Under the pieces are notes generated by a model. It ran no database searches. It was given only the letters and a program-made list of their open reading frames with translations, and was not told the DNA's origin. Below are positions 40,153 to 49,001 of a DNA stretch of 64,000 nucleotides, piece after piece. This DNA comes from an uncultured Oscillospiraceae bacterium (GTDB lineage: Bacteria; Bacillota; Clostridia; Oscillospirales; Ruminococcaceae). A program made the position numbers and the translations under genes. Within the stretch, counting starts at the first letter, position 1, and each line of letters starts with the position of its first letter. The stretch is from NCBI GenBank assembly GCA_900539695.1, contig UQDG01000007.1:1-64000 (forward strand), given 5' to 3'.

Positions 40153-41319
40153 GTGAAAATTCTGCTGGTGCACTGCCATTATCGGATGCCGGGCGGTGAG
40201 GATGCCGTCTTTGCGGCCGAGCGCGCCTTGCTGGAACGCCGCGGCCATCAGGTCATCGTGTATGAGCGCAGCAACGAGGAAGCCGCCCACGGTCTGCCCA
40301 AGGCCCTGCTGCCCCTGCATGCCGTGTGGAACCACGCCGCTGCCCGGGATATAAAACACATTATAAAAACACAAAACATCGATGCTGTGCACATTCACAA
40401 TACGCTGCTGCTGCTCAGCCCCGCGGTGGTCCGCGCCGCCAAAAGCACCGGCGTGCCCGTGGTGCAAACGCTGCACAACTTCCGCCTGTTCTGCCCCAAC
40501 GGCATTTTATTGCGGGACGGCCGGGTCTGTGAGGACTGCCCCCGCCACGGCCTGTCCTGCGCCATCCGCCACCGCTGCTACCGCGGCAGCCTGGCCCAAA
40601 CGCTGGTAGTCGCTGCCGCCTACGGTCTGCACCGGCGCTTGGGCACCTGGCGCGGTGTTACCATGGTGGCCCTGACCGAATTCGACCGCCAAAAACTGCT
40701 GGAATTCAACCGCCAGTACCCGATGTTCGACGCTGACCGCCTGGTGGTCAAGCCCAACCCGGTCTGCGTGCCGTCCGGCCCCGTCAACCCGTGGGGAGAC
40801 CGCAAAAATCAAATGCTCTTCGCCGGCCGGCTGGAGGAACTCAAGGGTCTGCGCACCGTACTGGAAGCTTGGCGGCTGCTGGGCGATGCCGCCCCCGCGC
40901 TGCTGGTGGCAGGGGATGGCCCCCTCGGTGACTGGGCCCGCGCCCAAAACTTATCCAACGTGCAGTTTTTGGGCCAGCTCCCCCGCGCGGAACTCCATGC
41001 CCGCATGGCCGAAAGCCGCGCCGTTGTCGCCGCCAGCCTTTGCTACGAGAGCTTCGCCCTTGTCCCCGCCGAGGCCCACGCTTTGGGCACCCCGGTGCTG
41101 GCCAGCGGTTTGGGCAATGTGGGTGCGTCGGTGCAGCCGGGCTTTGACGGCCTCTGTTTCGCCCCCGGCGACGCCAACGCTCTGGCCGATGCCGTGCGCG
41201 CCTTTGGGCAAATGAGCTTTGACTGCAATGCCATCGCTGCCCGCGCCCGCCGCACCTACAGCGAAGATGAAAATTATAACGCACTGATGCGCTTTTATAC
41301 AAAAGGAACGATCCAATGA
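40153..41319 (+). CDS. GT4 family glycosyltransferase
   Basis: A 388-residue GT-B fold enzyme of family GT4. The N-terminal half starts KILLVHCHYRMPGGEDAV, typical of GT4 enzymes acting on polysaccharide repeat units, and contains a cysteine cluster (CEDCPRHGLSCAIRHRC, about 128-144) found in a subset of them. The nucleotide-sugar domain has LFAGRLEELKGLRTVLEAW near 218 and the retaining-enzyme ESFALVPAEAHALGTPV motif near 300, with its E-x7-E pattern. GTG 40153 is preferred (AAAAGGGGG nine bases upstream); an in-frame ATG at 40129 would add eight residues. First gene of the cluster; its stop overlaps the next start. Donor and acceptor unknown. Confidence 0.85.
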   Translation: MKILLVHCHYRMPGGEDAVFAAERALLERRGHQVIVYERSNEEAAHGLPKALLPLHAVWNHAAARDIKHIIKTQNIDAVHIHNTLLLLSPAVVRAAKSTGVPVVQTLHNFRLFCPNGILLRDGRVCEDCPRHGLSCAIRHRCYRGSLAQTLVVAAAYGLHRRLGTWRGVTMVALTEFDRQKLLEFNRQYPMFDADRLVVKPNPVCVPSGPVNPWGDRKNQMLFAGRLEELKGLRTVLEAWRLLGDAAPALLVAGDGPLGDWARAQNLSNVQFLGQLPRAELHARMAESRAVVAASLCYESFALVPAEAHALGTPVLASGLGNVGASVQPGFDGLCFAPGDANALADAVRAFGQMSFDCNAIAARARRTYSEDENYNALMRFYTKGTIQ

Positions 41320-42329
41320 ACCAGCTTTACCGCGCTTTGCATATCCCGCCTAAACGGCTGCTGCGCAAGCTTTCGGGCGAAAAAGAGATCTACACCATCG
41401 CCGTGCGCCCCGTGCCTAAGGCCGAGGGTACCGACCCGCTGCCTGCGCTGGGCGGCACCCCCTACACCATGCTGCCCGCCCGCCCCGGCTTCTGGTACGC
41501 CGACCCGCTGCTCTACCACCGGGACGGCCGCCGTTGGCTCTACGCCGAGGCCATGGACCTGGCCACAGGTCTCGGCCGCATTGAGGTCTGCGAGCTGCAC
41601 GACGACGGCGCGGCAGGGGAGTGGCAGGTCGCCCTGCAGGAGGACTTCCACCTCTCCTTCCCCACAGTGTTTGACTGGAACGGCGAGACCTGGATGATCC
41701 CCGAGACCGGCAGCGACCACAGCCTGCGCATCTACCGCTGCAAAAATTTCCCGGCCGAGTGGGAGCTGGTGCAGCGCTTTGCCGTGGACGCCGAACTCTG
41801 TGATACGATTTTGGTCAACCGCACCCCCAACGAGCTGACCCTGCTTTGCAGCGAGACCCTGCCTGAAAACCAACTCTGGGTGCGTTACCGCCGCTACACT
41901 CTGCGCCGCGCCGAGGCCCCTGTCGACACCGTGCCCGGCGCCCAGGCGGACGCCGCCCCCGCCCCGGCAGGTCCCTTTGCCCTGCTGCCGGACGAAGCCT
42001 ACAACCTGCAGCACCGGGAAAACGACCTGACCAGCCGCAACGCCGGGCCGCTGTTTGTGCTGGGCGGGCAGGTCATCCACGCCACCCAGGTCAGCACCAA
42101 GGTGGATTATGGCGTTTACCTGCAATTTTTTGCCCGCCGCGGCAGCAGCGAGGTGCCCCTTTGCGCCGCCATGCCCCACAACGTGACCATCACCGGCCTG
42201 CGCACCGAGGACATCGTCGGCATCCACACCTACAGCCGGGACGAGCAGCTGGAAGTCATCGACGCCCGCTACCTGACCCGCCTGCCCAAGCTGACGCCGC
42301 CGGAAAATAAGGAACCGAACAAGGAATGA
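41316..42329 (+). CDS. Polysaccharide-cluster beta-propeller protein (GINT1 N-terminal-like)
   Basis: A 337-residue protein with a five-bladed propeller pattern of repeated FWYADPLLYHRDGRRWLYAE, HLSFPTVFDWNGETWMIPET and RIYRCKNFPAEWELVQ phrases. This matches the domain found at the N-terminus of glucosamine inositolphosphorylceramide transferase-like proteins and in stand-alone form in bacterial polysaccharide clusters. The fold resembles family 32/43 glycosidases, but the usual three-acid catalytic set could not be assigned by eye. It overlaps both neighbouring genes by four bases (ATGA). Role is probably in sugar transfer or trimming; not established. Confidence 0.7.
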   Translation: MNQLYRALHIPPKRLLRKLSGEKEIYTIAVRPVPKAEGTDPLPALGGTPYTMLPARPGFWYADPLLYHRDGRRWLYAEAMDLATGLGRIEVCELHDDGAAGEWQVALQEDFHLSFPTVFDWNGETWMIPETGSDHSLRIYRCKNFPAEWELVQRFAVDAELCDTILVNRTPNELTLLCSETLPENQLWVRYRRYTLRRAEAPVDTVPGAQADAAPAPAGPFALLPDEAYNLQHRENDLTSRNAGPLFVLGGQVIHATQVSTKVDYGVYLQFFARRGSSEVPLCAAMPHNVTITGLRTEDIVGIHTYSRDEQLEVIDARYLTRLPKLTPPENKEPNKE

Positions 42330-43438
42330 AAACAATCGCTATACCGCAGTTTTACTGCGGCCCCTCAGGCCAGAAGGGCCTGTATAACCGGCAGGAAGTC
42401 GGCCTGGCCCGCGCCTTTGCGGCCCTGGGCTGCCGCGCCGTGGTGCTGTACCCTGCGCCGGGTGCTGCGGCCCCCACGGTGGAAAACCCGGAGCCGAACG
42501 TAAAGATTTATTACCTCCCGGTACGAAAATTAGGCGCGCAGGCGTTCTTTTCCAGCTGGCAGGTGCTGCTGGACGAGCAGGTCGATGCGGTCCACGTCAT
42601 GGGCGATAACTCCCCCGGCGTGCCGTCGCTCTACCGCTTCTGCCGCAAACACGGCATCCTGTTTTACAGCCAGCTGGGCGCGCTGAAAAGCACCTCTGGC
42701 CGCGCCGCTGTCCGCGCTGTGATGGACCTGCTGCTGCGCCGCAACCTGGCCGTTTACAAAAAAACACCTACCTTCGCCAAAACGCCCGCCGTCGCCGCCG
42801 AGCTGCAAAGCCTGGGCGTGCCCTGCGCCGGGCTGATGCCCGTGGGGCTGGACACTGCCATCATCCCCGACGTGCCCGGCACCAGGGCCGACCTGCGCCG
42901 CGCCCTGAAATTGGACGTTGACGCGAAGATCTTTGTCTTTGTAGGGCGGCTGGATGCCTACAAAAAACCGCTGGACCTGGTGCCCCTGCTGGAGGCCGCG
43001 CCCGATTGGCAGGCCGTCATCATCGGCCAGGGCACCCAGGGAGCGGAGCTGGCCCGCCTGCTGGCCGCCCGGGGGTTGGCCGCCCGCTGCCGGATGATAC
43101 CCCAGCTGCCCAACGAGTCTGTACACGTTTATTATCATGCCTGCGATGCTTTTGTGAATCTGAACGATCAGGAGATCTTCGGCATGAGCCTGCTGGAGGC
43201 CATGTTTGCAGGCTGCCCGCCAGTGGCTCGCCACGCGCCGGGGCCGGACCTCATCATCGAGGACGGCCTCAGTGGTTGGCTGTGCAGCACGGTGCCCCAG
43301 CTGGCCGAGGCTCTGGGCCGCATCACACCCGAGATGGGCGCTGCCGCACAACGACGTATCAACGAGCATTTTCTGTGGCAGAACAGTGCCGAGCTGGCGC
43401 TGACCCTGCTGCCCGCCAAAGGAAACCGCCATGGATAA
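42326..43438 (+). CDS. GT4 family glycosyltransferase
   Basis: A 370-residue GT-B enzyme. N-terminal domain starts KTIAIPQFYCGPSGQKGLYN, unusual in having a small Gly-rich loop for acceptor or phosphate binding. The C-terminal donor domain has KIFVFVGRLDAYKKPLDLVP near residue 200 and the GT4 signature FGMSLLEAMFAGCPPVA near 285. Overlaps the preceding stop by four bases and the next start by eight. Probably adds one sugar to the lipid-linked repeat unit; specificity cannot be read from sequence. Confidence 0.85.
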   Translation: MKTIAIPQFYCGPSGQKGLYNRQEVGLARAFAALGCRAVVLYPAPGAAAPTVENPEPNVKIYYLPVRKLGAQAFFSSWQVLLDEQVDAVHVMGDNSPGVPSLYRFCRKHGILFYSQLGALKSTSGRAAVRAVMDLLLRRNLAVYKKTPTFAKTPAVAAELQSLGVPCAGLMPVGLDTAIIPDVPGTRADLRRALKLDVDAKIFVFVGRLDAYKKPLDLVPLLEAAPDWQAVIIGQGTQGAELARLLAARGLAARCRMIPQLPNESVHVYYHACDAFVNLNDQEIFGMSLLEAMFAGCPPVARHAPGPDLIIEDGLSGWLCSTVPQLAEALGRITPEMGAAAQRRINEHFLWQNSAELALTLLPAKGNRHG

Positions 43439-44336
43439 CGACAACAAACTGGTGCAAAAAGCCGCCGACCTTTACCGCAGCCTGCGCTTTGCGATGAAGT
43501 ACCGCGGGGTGGAAATCCTAAGTGCCGAGGATGGCAACGATCTGGCCCGCGGATTGCTGGAAAGCGGCAGGCCGTTCCTGTTTGCCCGCTGCGGCGCTAC
43601 CGAGATGCGCACCGTGGCCGATTACCTGCGCTGCGGCGGCGTGGGCTTTGCCGAAAAAACACGGCAGGACATTCAGAACCTTTCCGGCGTGTTCCCCACG
43701 GATGATGCCACGCTGGCAAAGTTCTGCCGCCTGTACACTGAGGCCGCCCACACCGCCGACCTGCTGGCCTTGTGGAATGTGGGAGCCGAGCGGGAAGTTG
43801 TGCGCGGCTGCGGCCACGCCACCCGCTACACCAGGCTGCGGGCGCTGGAGCCTTACTACCACCCCCACCCTTGGAGTGCGGCGCTGGCCGGCAAGCGGGT
43901 GCTGGTGGTGCATCCCTTTAAAACAACGATAGAGCGCCAATATGCACGCCGTGCCGAGCTGTTCCCCGGCACCGATATTTTACCGCAGTTTGCCGACCTG
44001 CGCATCGTGCAGGCCGTGCAGGGCCTGGCCGGGGCCGACACAGGCTACGCCAGCTGGTTTGATGCCTTGGCCGCCATGGAACAGCAAATGGACGCTGCAC
44101 CGTATGATGTGGCCATCATCGGTGCCGGTGCCTACGGCCTGCCTCTGGCCGCCCACGCCCGCGACACCGGCCACGCCGCCATCCAAATGAGCGGCGCCCT
44201 GCAACTCCTTTTTGGCATCCGCGGCAAACGCTGGGATGACCACCCGATCATCAGCAAACTCTATAACGATGCCTGGGTGCGGCCCGAGGAGACTTTGGCT
44301 CATAAAGAAAAAGTGGAGGGCGGCAGTTACTGGTAA
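43431..44336 (+). CDS. GT-D fold-like glycosyltransferase-domain protein
   Basis: A 301-residue soluble protein. The early segment GRPFLFARCGATEMRTVADYL (broken near residue 45-65) matches the RxGxxE-type motif of GT-D-like domains found in polysaccharide loci, and later it has KRVLVVHPFKTTIERQYARR near 165 and DVAIIGAGAYGLPLAAHARD near 230. GT-D enzymes transfer glucose in serine-rich adhesin glycosylation, but the relatives in capsule clusters are uncharacterised. ATG 43431 overlaps the preceding stop. The family assignment is from memory of the pattern and is only moderately secure. Confidence 0.6.
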   Translation: MDNDNKLVQKAADLYRSLRFAMKYRGVEILSAEDGNDLARGLLESGRPFLFARCGATEMRTVADYLRCGGVGFAEKTRQDIQNLSGVFPTDDATLAKFCRLYTEAAHTADLLALWNVGAEREVVRGCGHATRYTRLRALEPYYHPHPWSAALAGKRVLVVHPFKTTIERQYARRAELFPGTDILPQFADLRIVQAVQGLAGADTGYASWFDALAAMEQQMDAAPYDVAIIGAGAYGLPLAAHARDTGHAAIQMSGALQLLFGIRGKRWDDHPIISKLYNDAWVRPEETLAHKEKVEGGSYW

Positions 44337-44374
44337 AGTGTCCGACGCCCGGAAACCAATAAAAGGATGTATCT

Positions 44375-45481
44375 ATGCGTATTCTCATGATCAGCAACCA
44401 CTTAGGTGTACAAAGCGGCGTGCAGCGTTATGTGCAAAACCTGCTGCTGAATCTGGATACAACTAAATATAAAGTTGACCTCTTTGTGGGCCTCTGCCCG
44501 GCCGACCAGGCAAGCACCGCCCCTGCCCTCATCGCCCATGGGGTCAACATCATCGGTGTGCCGGACCATAAAAAGGACCGCATCCGGGCCCTGTACCGCC
44601 ACCTGAAAAATCATAAAAATTATGACATCATCCACTACCACACCGCCAGCAAGATCGGCGCACCCGTCTGCGCCATGATGCGCGCCCTCTGCCCCCGCGC
44701 CAAGATCATCGTCCACAGCCACATCGTCTACCCGCCCATAACGCTGACCTGGCGTGCTGCCCACGGGGTCTACCAGCTGTTTGCCGATTACTTTCTGGGC
44801 TGCGGCGTCGCCGCCGGGCGGTTCGTTTTTGGCGACTACATCGACCGCAAGCCCAACTTTGCGGTGGCCTGCAACGCCGTCGACCAAGGGCGCTTCCACC
44901 CGGATGCTGCCGCCCGCGCCGCCACCCGCGCTGCCTGGGGTGTGGCGGATTCCGACAAGCTGGCGGGTTTCGTTGGCCGGCTCAACCACCAGAAAAACCC
45001 GCTGTTCCTCGTCGAAGTCTTCGCCGCCATGGCCCAGACCGATCCTGCCTGGAAGCTGCTTCTCGTCGGCGCAGGCGAGATGGAGCAGCCCATGCGCGAG
45101 GCTGCGGCCAAGCACGGCCTGACCGATCGCATCCTGTTTGCAGGGGTACAAAAGGACGTACCTGCGTTTATGAACGCCTTCGATCTGTTCCTGCTGCCCT
45201 CCAATTTCGAGGGCAGCCCCGTCACTTTGGTGGAGGCCCAGGGCTGCGGCGTGCCCTGCCTTGCTTCCACCAATGTGCCCAATGACGGCTCGGTGACAGA
45301 CCTTGTGCATTTCTTGCCGCTGACTGCGCCCCTTACCAAGTGGGCCGCCAAGGCCAACGAGATCGCCGCCCACGGCGACCACACCGACTACTGGCCCACC
45401 CTTGCCGCTGCAGGCTACGAGCTGAAGACCGCCGCCCGCCGCATGGAGGAACTGTACGACAGACTGGGGGCGCGCGCATGA
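44375..45481 (+). CDS. GT4 family glycosyltransferase (EpsF-like)
   Basis: A 368-residue GT-B enzyme starting RILMISNHLGVQSGVQRYVQ, a pattern seen in EpsF/CapM-like transferases of exopolysaccharide loci. The N-terminal domain includes YDIIHYHTASKIGAPVCAMM; the donor domain has LAGFVGRLNHQKNPLFLVEV near residue 205 and FEGSPVTLVEAQGCGVPCLA near 280 (the E-x7-E region, here with E at both ends). GGATG-type ribosome binding site before ATG 44375. It overlaps the GT11 gene by four bases (ATGA), so the two are translated together. Confidence 0.87.
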   Translation: MRILMISNHLGVQSGVQRYVQNLLLNLDTTKYKVDLFVGLCPADQASTAPALIAHGVNIIGVPDHKKDRIRALYRHLKNHKNYDIIHYHTASKIGAPVCAMMRALCPRAKIIVHSHIVYPPITLTWRAAHGVYQLFADYFLGCGVAAGRFVFGDYIDRKPNFAVACNAVDQGRFHPDAAARAATRAAWGVADSDKLAGFVGRLNHQKNPLFLVEVFAAMAQTDPAWKLLLVGAGEMEQPMREAAAKHGLTDRILFAGVQKDVPAFMNAFDLFLLPSNFEGSPVTLVEAQGCGVPCLASTNVPNDGSVTDLVHFLPLTAPLTKWAAKANEIAAHGDHTDYWPTLAAAGYELKTAARRMEELYDRLGARA

Positions 45482-46398
45482 TCTACGCCGAACTTGCCGG
45501 GGGCCTGGGCAACCAGATGTTCATCTACGCCTTCGCCCGTGCCCTGGGCCTGCGCTGCAACGAACCCGTCACCCTGCTGGACCGCCAGGATTGGAAGGAC
45601 GGCGCCCCCGCCCACACTGTCTGCGCACTGAACGATTTGTCCATCAGCCCGGATGTGCAGATCCTCGCTGACCCCGGCTTCGCCAAGGCCCACCTGCCCC
45701 GGCAGAACACCGCCAAAGCGCTGATGATCAAGTACGAGCAGCGCCGCGGCCTGATGGCCTGGGATTGGCAGCCCTTTGAAACCCGCTGTGCCCCGGCATT
45801 GAACGCCCTGGGCCTGCACTTTGCCACCGACGGCTATACCCCCGTACACCGCGGCCGTGCCAGGGACTTTCTGGCGTGGGGATACTTCCAAAGTGCGCGG
45901 TACTTCGATGATTTTGCAGATGAAATCAAAGCGGAGCTTCGCCCCAAAGCCGCCCCCGCCGGGGAGCTGGCCGCCGCCATCGCGGCCGCCGCTTACCCGG
46001 CAGCCGTCCACATGCGCCGGGGCGACTACTGCCGCCCCGAGAACGAGATTTTGCAGGTATGCACCCCGGCCTACTACGCCCGCGCTGCAGCTGCCGTAAA
46101 AGCTGCCCACCCCGATGCAACATTATTCGTGTTTTCGGACGATGTGGATTGGGCAAAGCAAAACCTGAACACCGCCGACTTGCCCGCCGTTTTTGCCCCC
46201 CGGGGCAGCGCGGTGGGGGACATGGCCCTGATGGAGCAGTGCCGGGGCTTCGTGCTCAGCAACTCCACCTACAGCTGGTGGGCACAGTATCTGGCCAAGA
46301 CATCGGACAAATTGGTGCTGGCCCCCGAAAAATGGTACGCCCACACCAAAAAAAGCGCGCTGTATCTGCCGGATTGGCAGCTGATAGAGACCGATTAA
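45478..46398 (+). CDS. Alpha-1,2-fucosyltransferase (GT11)
   Basis: A 306-residue GT11 enzyme that transfers L-fucose from GDP-fucose to the 2-OH of a terminal galactose, making Fuc-alpha-1,2-Gal (H-type) ends. The N-terminal GGLGNQMFIYAFARALG is the family's first motif; VHMRRGDYC near residue 180 is the HxRRGDY donor-binding motif; FVLSNSTYSWWAQYL near 260 is the third conserved block. The reading frame is open upstream, but ATG 45478 overlaps the preceding stop and gives the normal family N-terminus. Together with the GT6 gene at 48998 it is expected to create blood-group-like structures. No GDP-fucose synthesis genes are in the window. Confidence 0.93.
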   Translation: MIYAELAGGLGNQMFIYAFARALGLRCNEPVTLLDRQDWKDGAPAHTVCALNDLSISPDVQILADPGFAKAHLPRQNTAKALMIKYEQRRGLMAWDWQPFETRCAPALNALGLHFATDGYTPVHRGRARDFLAWGYFQSARYFDDFADEIKAELRPKAAPAGELAAAIAAAAYPAAVHMRRGDYCRPENEILQVCTPAYYARAAAAVKAAHPDATLFVFSDDVDWAKQNLNTADLPAVFAPRGSAVGDMALMEQCRGFVLSNSTYSWWAQYLAKTSDKLVLAPEKWYAHTKKSALYLPDWQLIETD

Positions 46399-46410
46399 AA
46401 AGGAGAAACC

Positions 46411-47400
46411 ATGCCCCAGTTTTCCATCATCGTGCCTGTTTATAATGTGCAAAACTACCTGGCGGCGTGCGTCAAAAGCGTGGCGGAGCAGCCCGGTCCC
46501 AGGGATTGGGAGTGCATCCTCGTGGATGACGGCTCTACCGATACCAGCGGCCAGATCTGCGACGTGCTGGCGGCGGAGATCCCCGGCCTGCGGGTGCTCC
46601 ACCAGCAAAACGGCGGCCTGGCGAACGCCCGCAACACCGGGCTGGCCGCCGCAAAAGGCGAGTGGGTGCTGTTCCTGGACAGCGACGATGCCATGGCCCC
46701 CGGCCTGCTGGAGACGTTGCGCCGCGAACTGGCCGTTCATCCGGATTTCGACTGGTTCATCGGCAAGCATCTGGAGTGGCAGCCCGACGGCACCCTGACC
46801 GAACACACCGGCCTGCGCCTGCTGCCCGGCCCCTTTGACAGCGATGACTACGCTGCCCGCCTGAAAAGCCTGTACCGGGCCGGGCACTGGTCGGTGTGGA
46901 AATACTGCATCCGCCGCGCCTGGCTGGCCGACACCGGCGTCCGCTTTTGGGACGATGTGCGCTGGGCCGAGGATTGGCCCTTTGACCTGATGCTGCTCAA
47001 CCACTGCACACGGCTGTATTTTTTGGACACGGTGTTCACCCACTACCGGGTGGGCCGGCAGGGCAGCTTGCTGACCGACGCCAAGAACCTGCCCAAGCGG
47101 TTTGACGCCCTTGCCGCCGCCCAGCGCCACTTGGCCGCCCAGGCCGCCCTGGGCAAAATACGCCCGGAGGTCTACGCTGTGATGCTGGATGCCGCCGCCG
47201 ATGTGTTTTGGCCCCAGGCCCGCACTGCCGCCGTAAAAGACGCGGCCCTGCGCGAAGCCTGCCTGCCCGGCCTGCGCCGCCTGCGCCCCCTCTACCCCCA
47301 CGGCACCGAGGTGCAGACCCGCAAGGATTGGAAACTGTTCCAAACCATGATGAAAACCATCGGCCCCCGCCTGACCTTATGGATGGCAAGCAGACGCTGA
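46411..47400 (+). CDS. GT2 family glycosyltransferase
   Basis: A 329-residue GT-A enzyme. The N-terminus FSIIVPVYNVQNYLAACVKS is typical of capsule GT2 transferases; ILVDDGSTDTSGQICD carries the nucleotide-binding Asp pair; FLDSDDAMAPG near residue 90 is the DxD motif; the acidic RWAEDWPFDLMLLN near 190 is the catalytic-base region. AAGGAG precedes ATG 46411. Soluble, with no membrane helix. It is followed by a 13-bp hairpin of a dispersed repeat family and then the flippase gene. Specificity unknown. Confidence 0.88.
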   Translation: MPQFSIIVPVYNVQNYLAACVKSVAEQPGPRDWECILVDDGSTDTSGQICDVLAAEIPGLRVLHQQNGGLANARNTGLAAAKGEWVLFLDSDDAMAPGLLETLRRELAVHPDFDWFIGKHLEWQPDGTLTEHTGLRLLPGPFDSDDYAARLKSLYRAGHWSVWKYCIRRAWLADTGVRFWDDVRWAEDWPFDLMLLNHCTRLYFLDTVFTHYRVGRQGSLLTDAKNLPKRFDALAAAQRHLAAQAALGKIRPEVYAVMLDAAADVFWPQARTAAVKDAALREACLPGLRRLRPLYPHGTEVQTRKDWKLFQTMMKTIGPRLTLWMASRR

Positions 47401-47410
47401 ATCGGTGGCC

Positions 47411-47439
47411 GTAGGGGCGATGCACAGCATCGCCCCTAC
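47411..47439. repeat. Dispersed hairpin GTAGGGGCGATGC / GCATCGCCCCTAC
   Basis: Perfect 13-bp stem with a three-base loop, 10 bases after the GT2 stop. Related hairpins form the centre of R2, R3 and R4 (for example 4382-4411 and 20197-20226) and recur at 51572-51594, so it is a repeat unit of its own. It lacks a T-tract. Confidence 0.75.
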
Positions 47440-47468
47440 AAACCACTACACAAACGAGGTACACCCAT

Positions 47469-49001
47469 TTGCGCACCAAACGTACATTAATAAATATGGC
47501 CTACGCCCTGGGCTCCAGCCTGCTGCTGCTTTTGCTGGGGCTGGTCACGCGGCGGCTGCTGGTCGATAACTTCGGCACGCAGGTCACCACCGCGTCCCAG
47601 GTCGTCAGCCAGCTGTTCAACTTTTTCTCGATTGCCGAGTTCGGCGTCGGCAGCGTCATCAGCTACCGCCTGTATGAGCAGATCGCTGCCAAAAACGAGG
47701 AAAAGATCAGCAAATACATGTCCATGTACAAGTGGGCCTACCGCGCCGTGGGCAGCGTCATTGCGCTGCTGGCGCTGTGCGGTGCGGCCGCCCTGCCGTG
47801 GATCATGCCGGACGTGCCCCTGGCCACCGGCTACACGGTCTATGGTTTAAATGTGGTTTCTACGATGTGCAGTTACTTTTTGGTTACCCGGCGGCTGATG
47901 TACACCTGCACCCAGCAGGGTTACCGCTGCACGCAGATCGACTTCTGCTGCAACGTCCTCACCTCGCTGGCCAAGATCGCCGTGTCGATGTGGTGGCCAA
48001 ACTATGTGCTGTATTTCAGCGTGTCCATCTTCTTCAATGTCTGCGCCAACCTGCTTATTGCGTGGCGGTTCAAAAAGGACTTCCCCTACGTCAAGGACGT
48101 AAAGGTCACGCTGGCGGACTTTAAGGACTTGGGCATTTTCCATGATCTGCGGTACTATTTGGTTCACCGCCTGTCCAATACCATCTACGGCTCGTCGGAT
48201 ACCATCGTCACCTCCCGTTTGGGCGGCTCGGTGCAGACGACCTACCTTGGCAACTACTCCACCATCTCCACCAGCGCCACCGACCTGGGCAACAAGGTCA
48301 TGGACAGCTTCGCCGCGGCCATTGGAAACATCGTCTACGATAAGTCCGCCGCCGCCAACGACCACGACAAGCAGGTGTTCTGGGGCATGGACCTGTTCAG
48401 CTACCTGTTTGCAAGCTTCGTCGCTACCGCGTACTTTTGCCTGTTCCAGCCCTTCATGGGGGCCTGGATGGGCGAGCGCTGGCTGCTGCCCCTTGGCTTC
48501 GTGCTGGTGTTCTGCTTAAACGAGTACGTCGGCTGGAACCACCGCATGCTCGGCTCCTACCGCGCGGTGCTGGGCCACTTTGAGCAGGACCAGTGGTTCA
48601 TGGTTAGCTCGGCGGCGGTCAACCTCATCCTCAGCTTCATCCTGTTCCCGATGTTCGACATCACCGGCGCGCTCATCGCTACCGTCGTGGCCCACTGCAT
48701 CATGTGGGCAGGGCGCGTGGTGGTGGTGTTCCGCCGGTACATGGCGGGCGGGCTGGCCCACTATCTGGCCGTGCAGGCGCTGCATCTGGTCACGCTGGTG
48801 GTGTGCATGGGTGGCAGCTACGCAATTTGCGCCCGCATGCCCGGCGGCTGGCTGGGGCTGGTGCCCCGTGTGCTGGTGGTGCTGGTGGTGCCCAACGTGC
48901 TTAACCTGGCCGTTTACGGCTGGGGCAGGGATGCCGCTTATCTGCGCAGCTACGCAGGAAAACTGGCGGCCAAACTCAAACGAAAGGGGAAAGCGGAATG
49001 A
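47469..49001 (+). CDS. Wzx-like polysaccharide flippase
   Basis: A 510-residue membrane protein of the MOP/MATE-like polysaccharide exporter superfamily, with about 12-14 hydrophobic helices. The N-terminus RTKRTLINMAYALGSSLLLLL and the following VTRRLLVDNFGTQ match oligosaccharide flippases of Firmicutes, which move undecaprenyl-linked repeat units across the membrane. TTG 47469 is the start, with GAGGT upstream; no ATG fits the family N-terminus better. It ends in a basic GKLAAKLKRKGKAE tail and overlaps the GT6 gene by four bases. Being in the middle of the cluster, it supports a Wzx/Wzy-type pathway. Confidence 0.88.
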   Translation: MRTKRTLINMAYALGSSLLLLLLGLVTRRLLVDNFGTQVTTASQVVSQLFNFFSIAEFGVGSVISYRLYEQIAAKNEEKISKYMSMYKWAYRAVGSVIALLALCGAAALPWIMPDVPLATGYTVYGLNVVSTMCSYFLVTRRLMYTCTQQGYRCTQIDFCCNVLTSLAKIAVSMWWPNYVLYFSVSIFFNVCANLLIAWRFKKDFPYVKDVKVTLADFKDLGIFHDLRYYLVHRLSNTIYGSSDTIVTSRLGGSVQTTYLGNYSTISTSATDLGNKVMDSFAAAIGNIVYDKSAAANDHDKQVFWGMDLFSYLFASFVATAYFCLFQPFMGAWMGERWLLPLGFVLVFCLNEYVGWNHRMLGSYRAVLGHFEQDQWFMVSSAAVNLILSFILFPMFDITGALIATVVAHCIMWAGRVVVVFRRYMAGGLAHYLAVQALHLVTLVVCMGGSYAICARMPGGWLGLVPRVLVVLVVPNVLNLAVYGWGRDAAYLRSYAGKLAAKLKRKGKAE

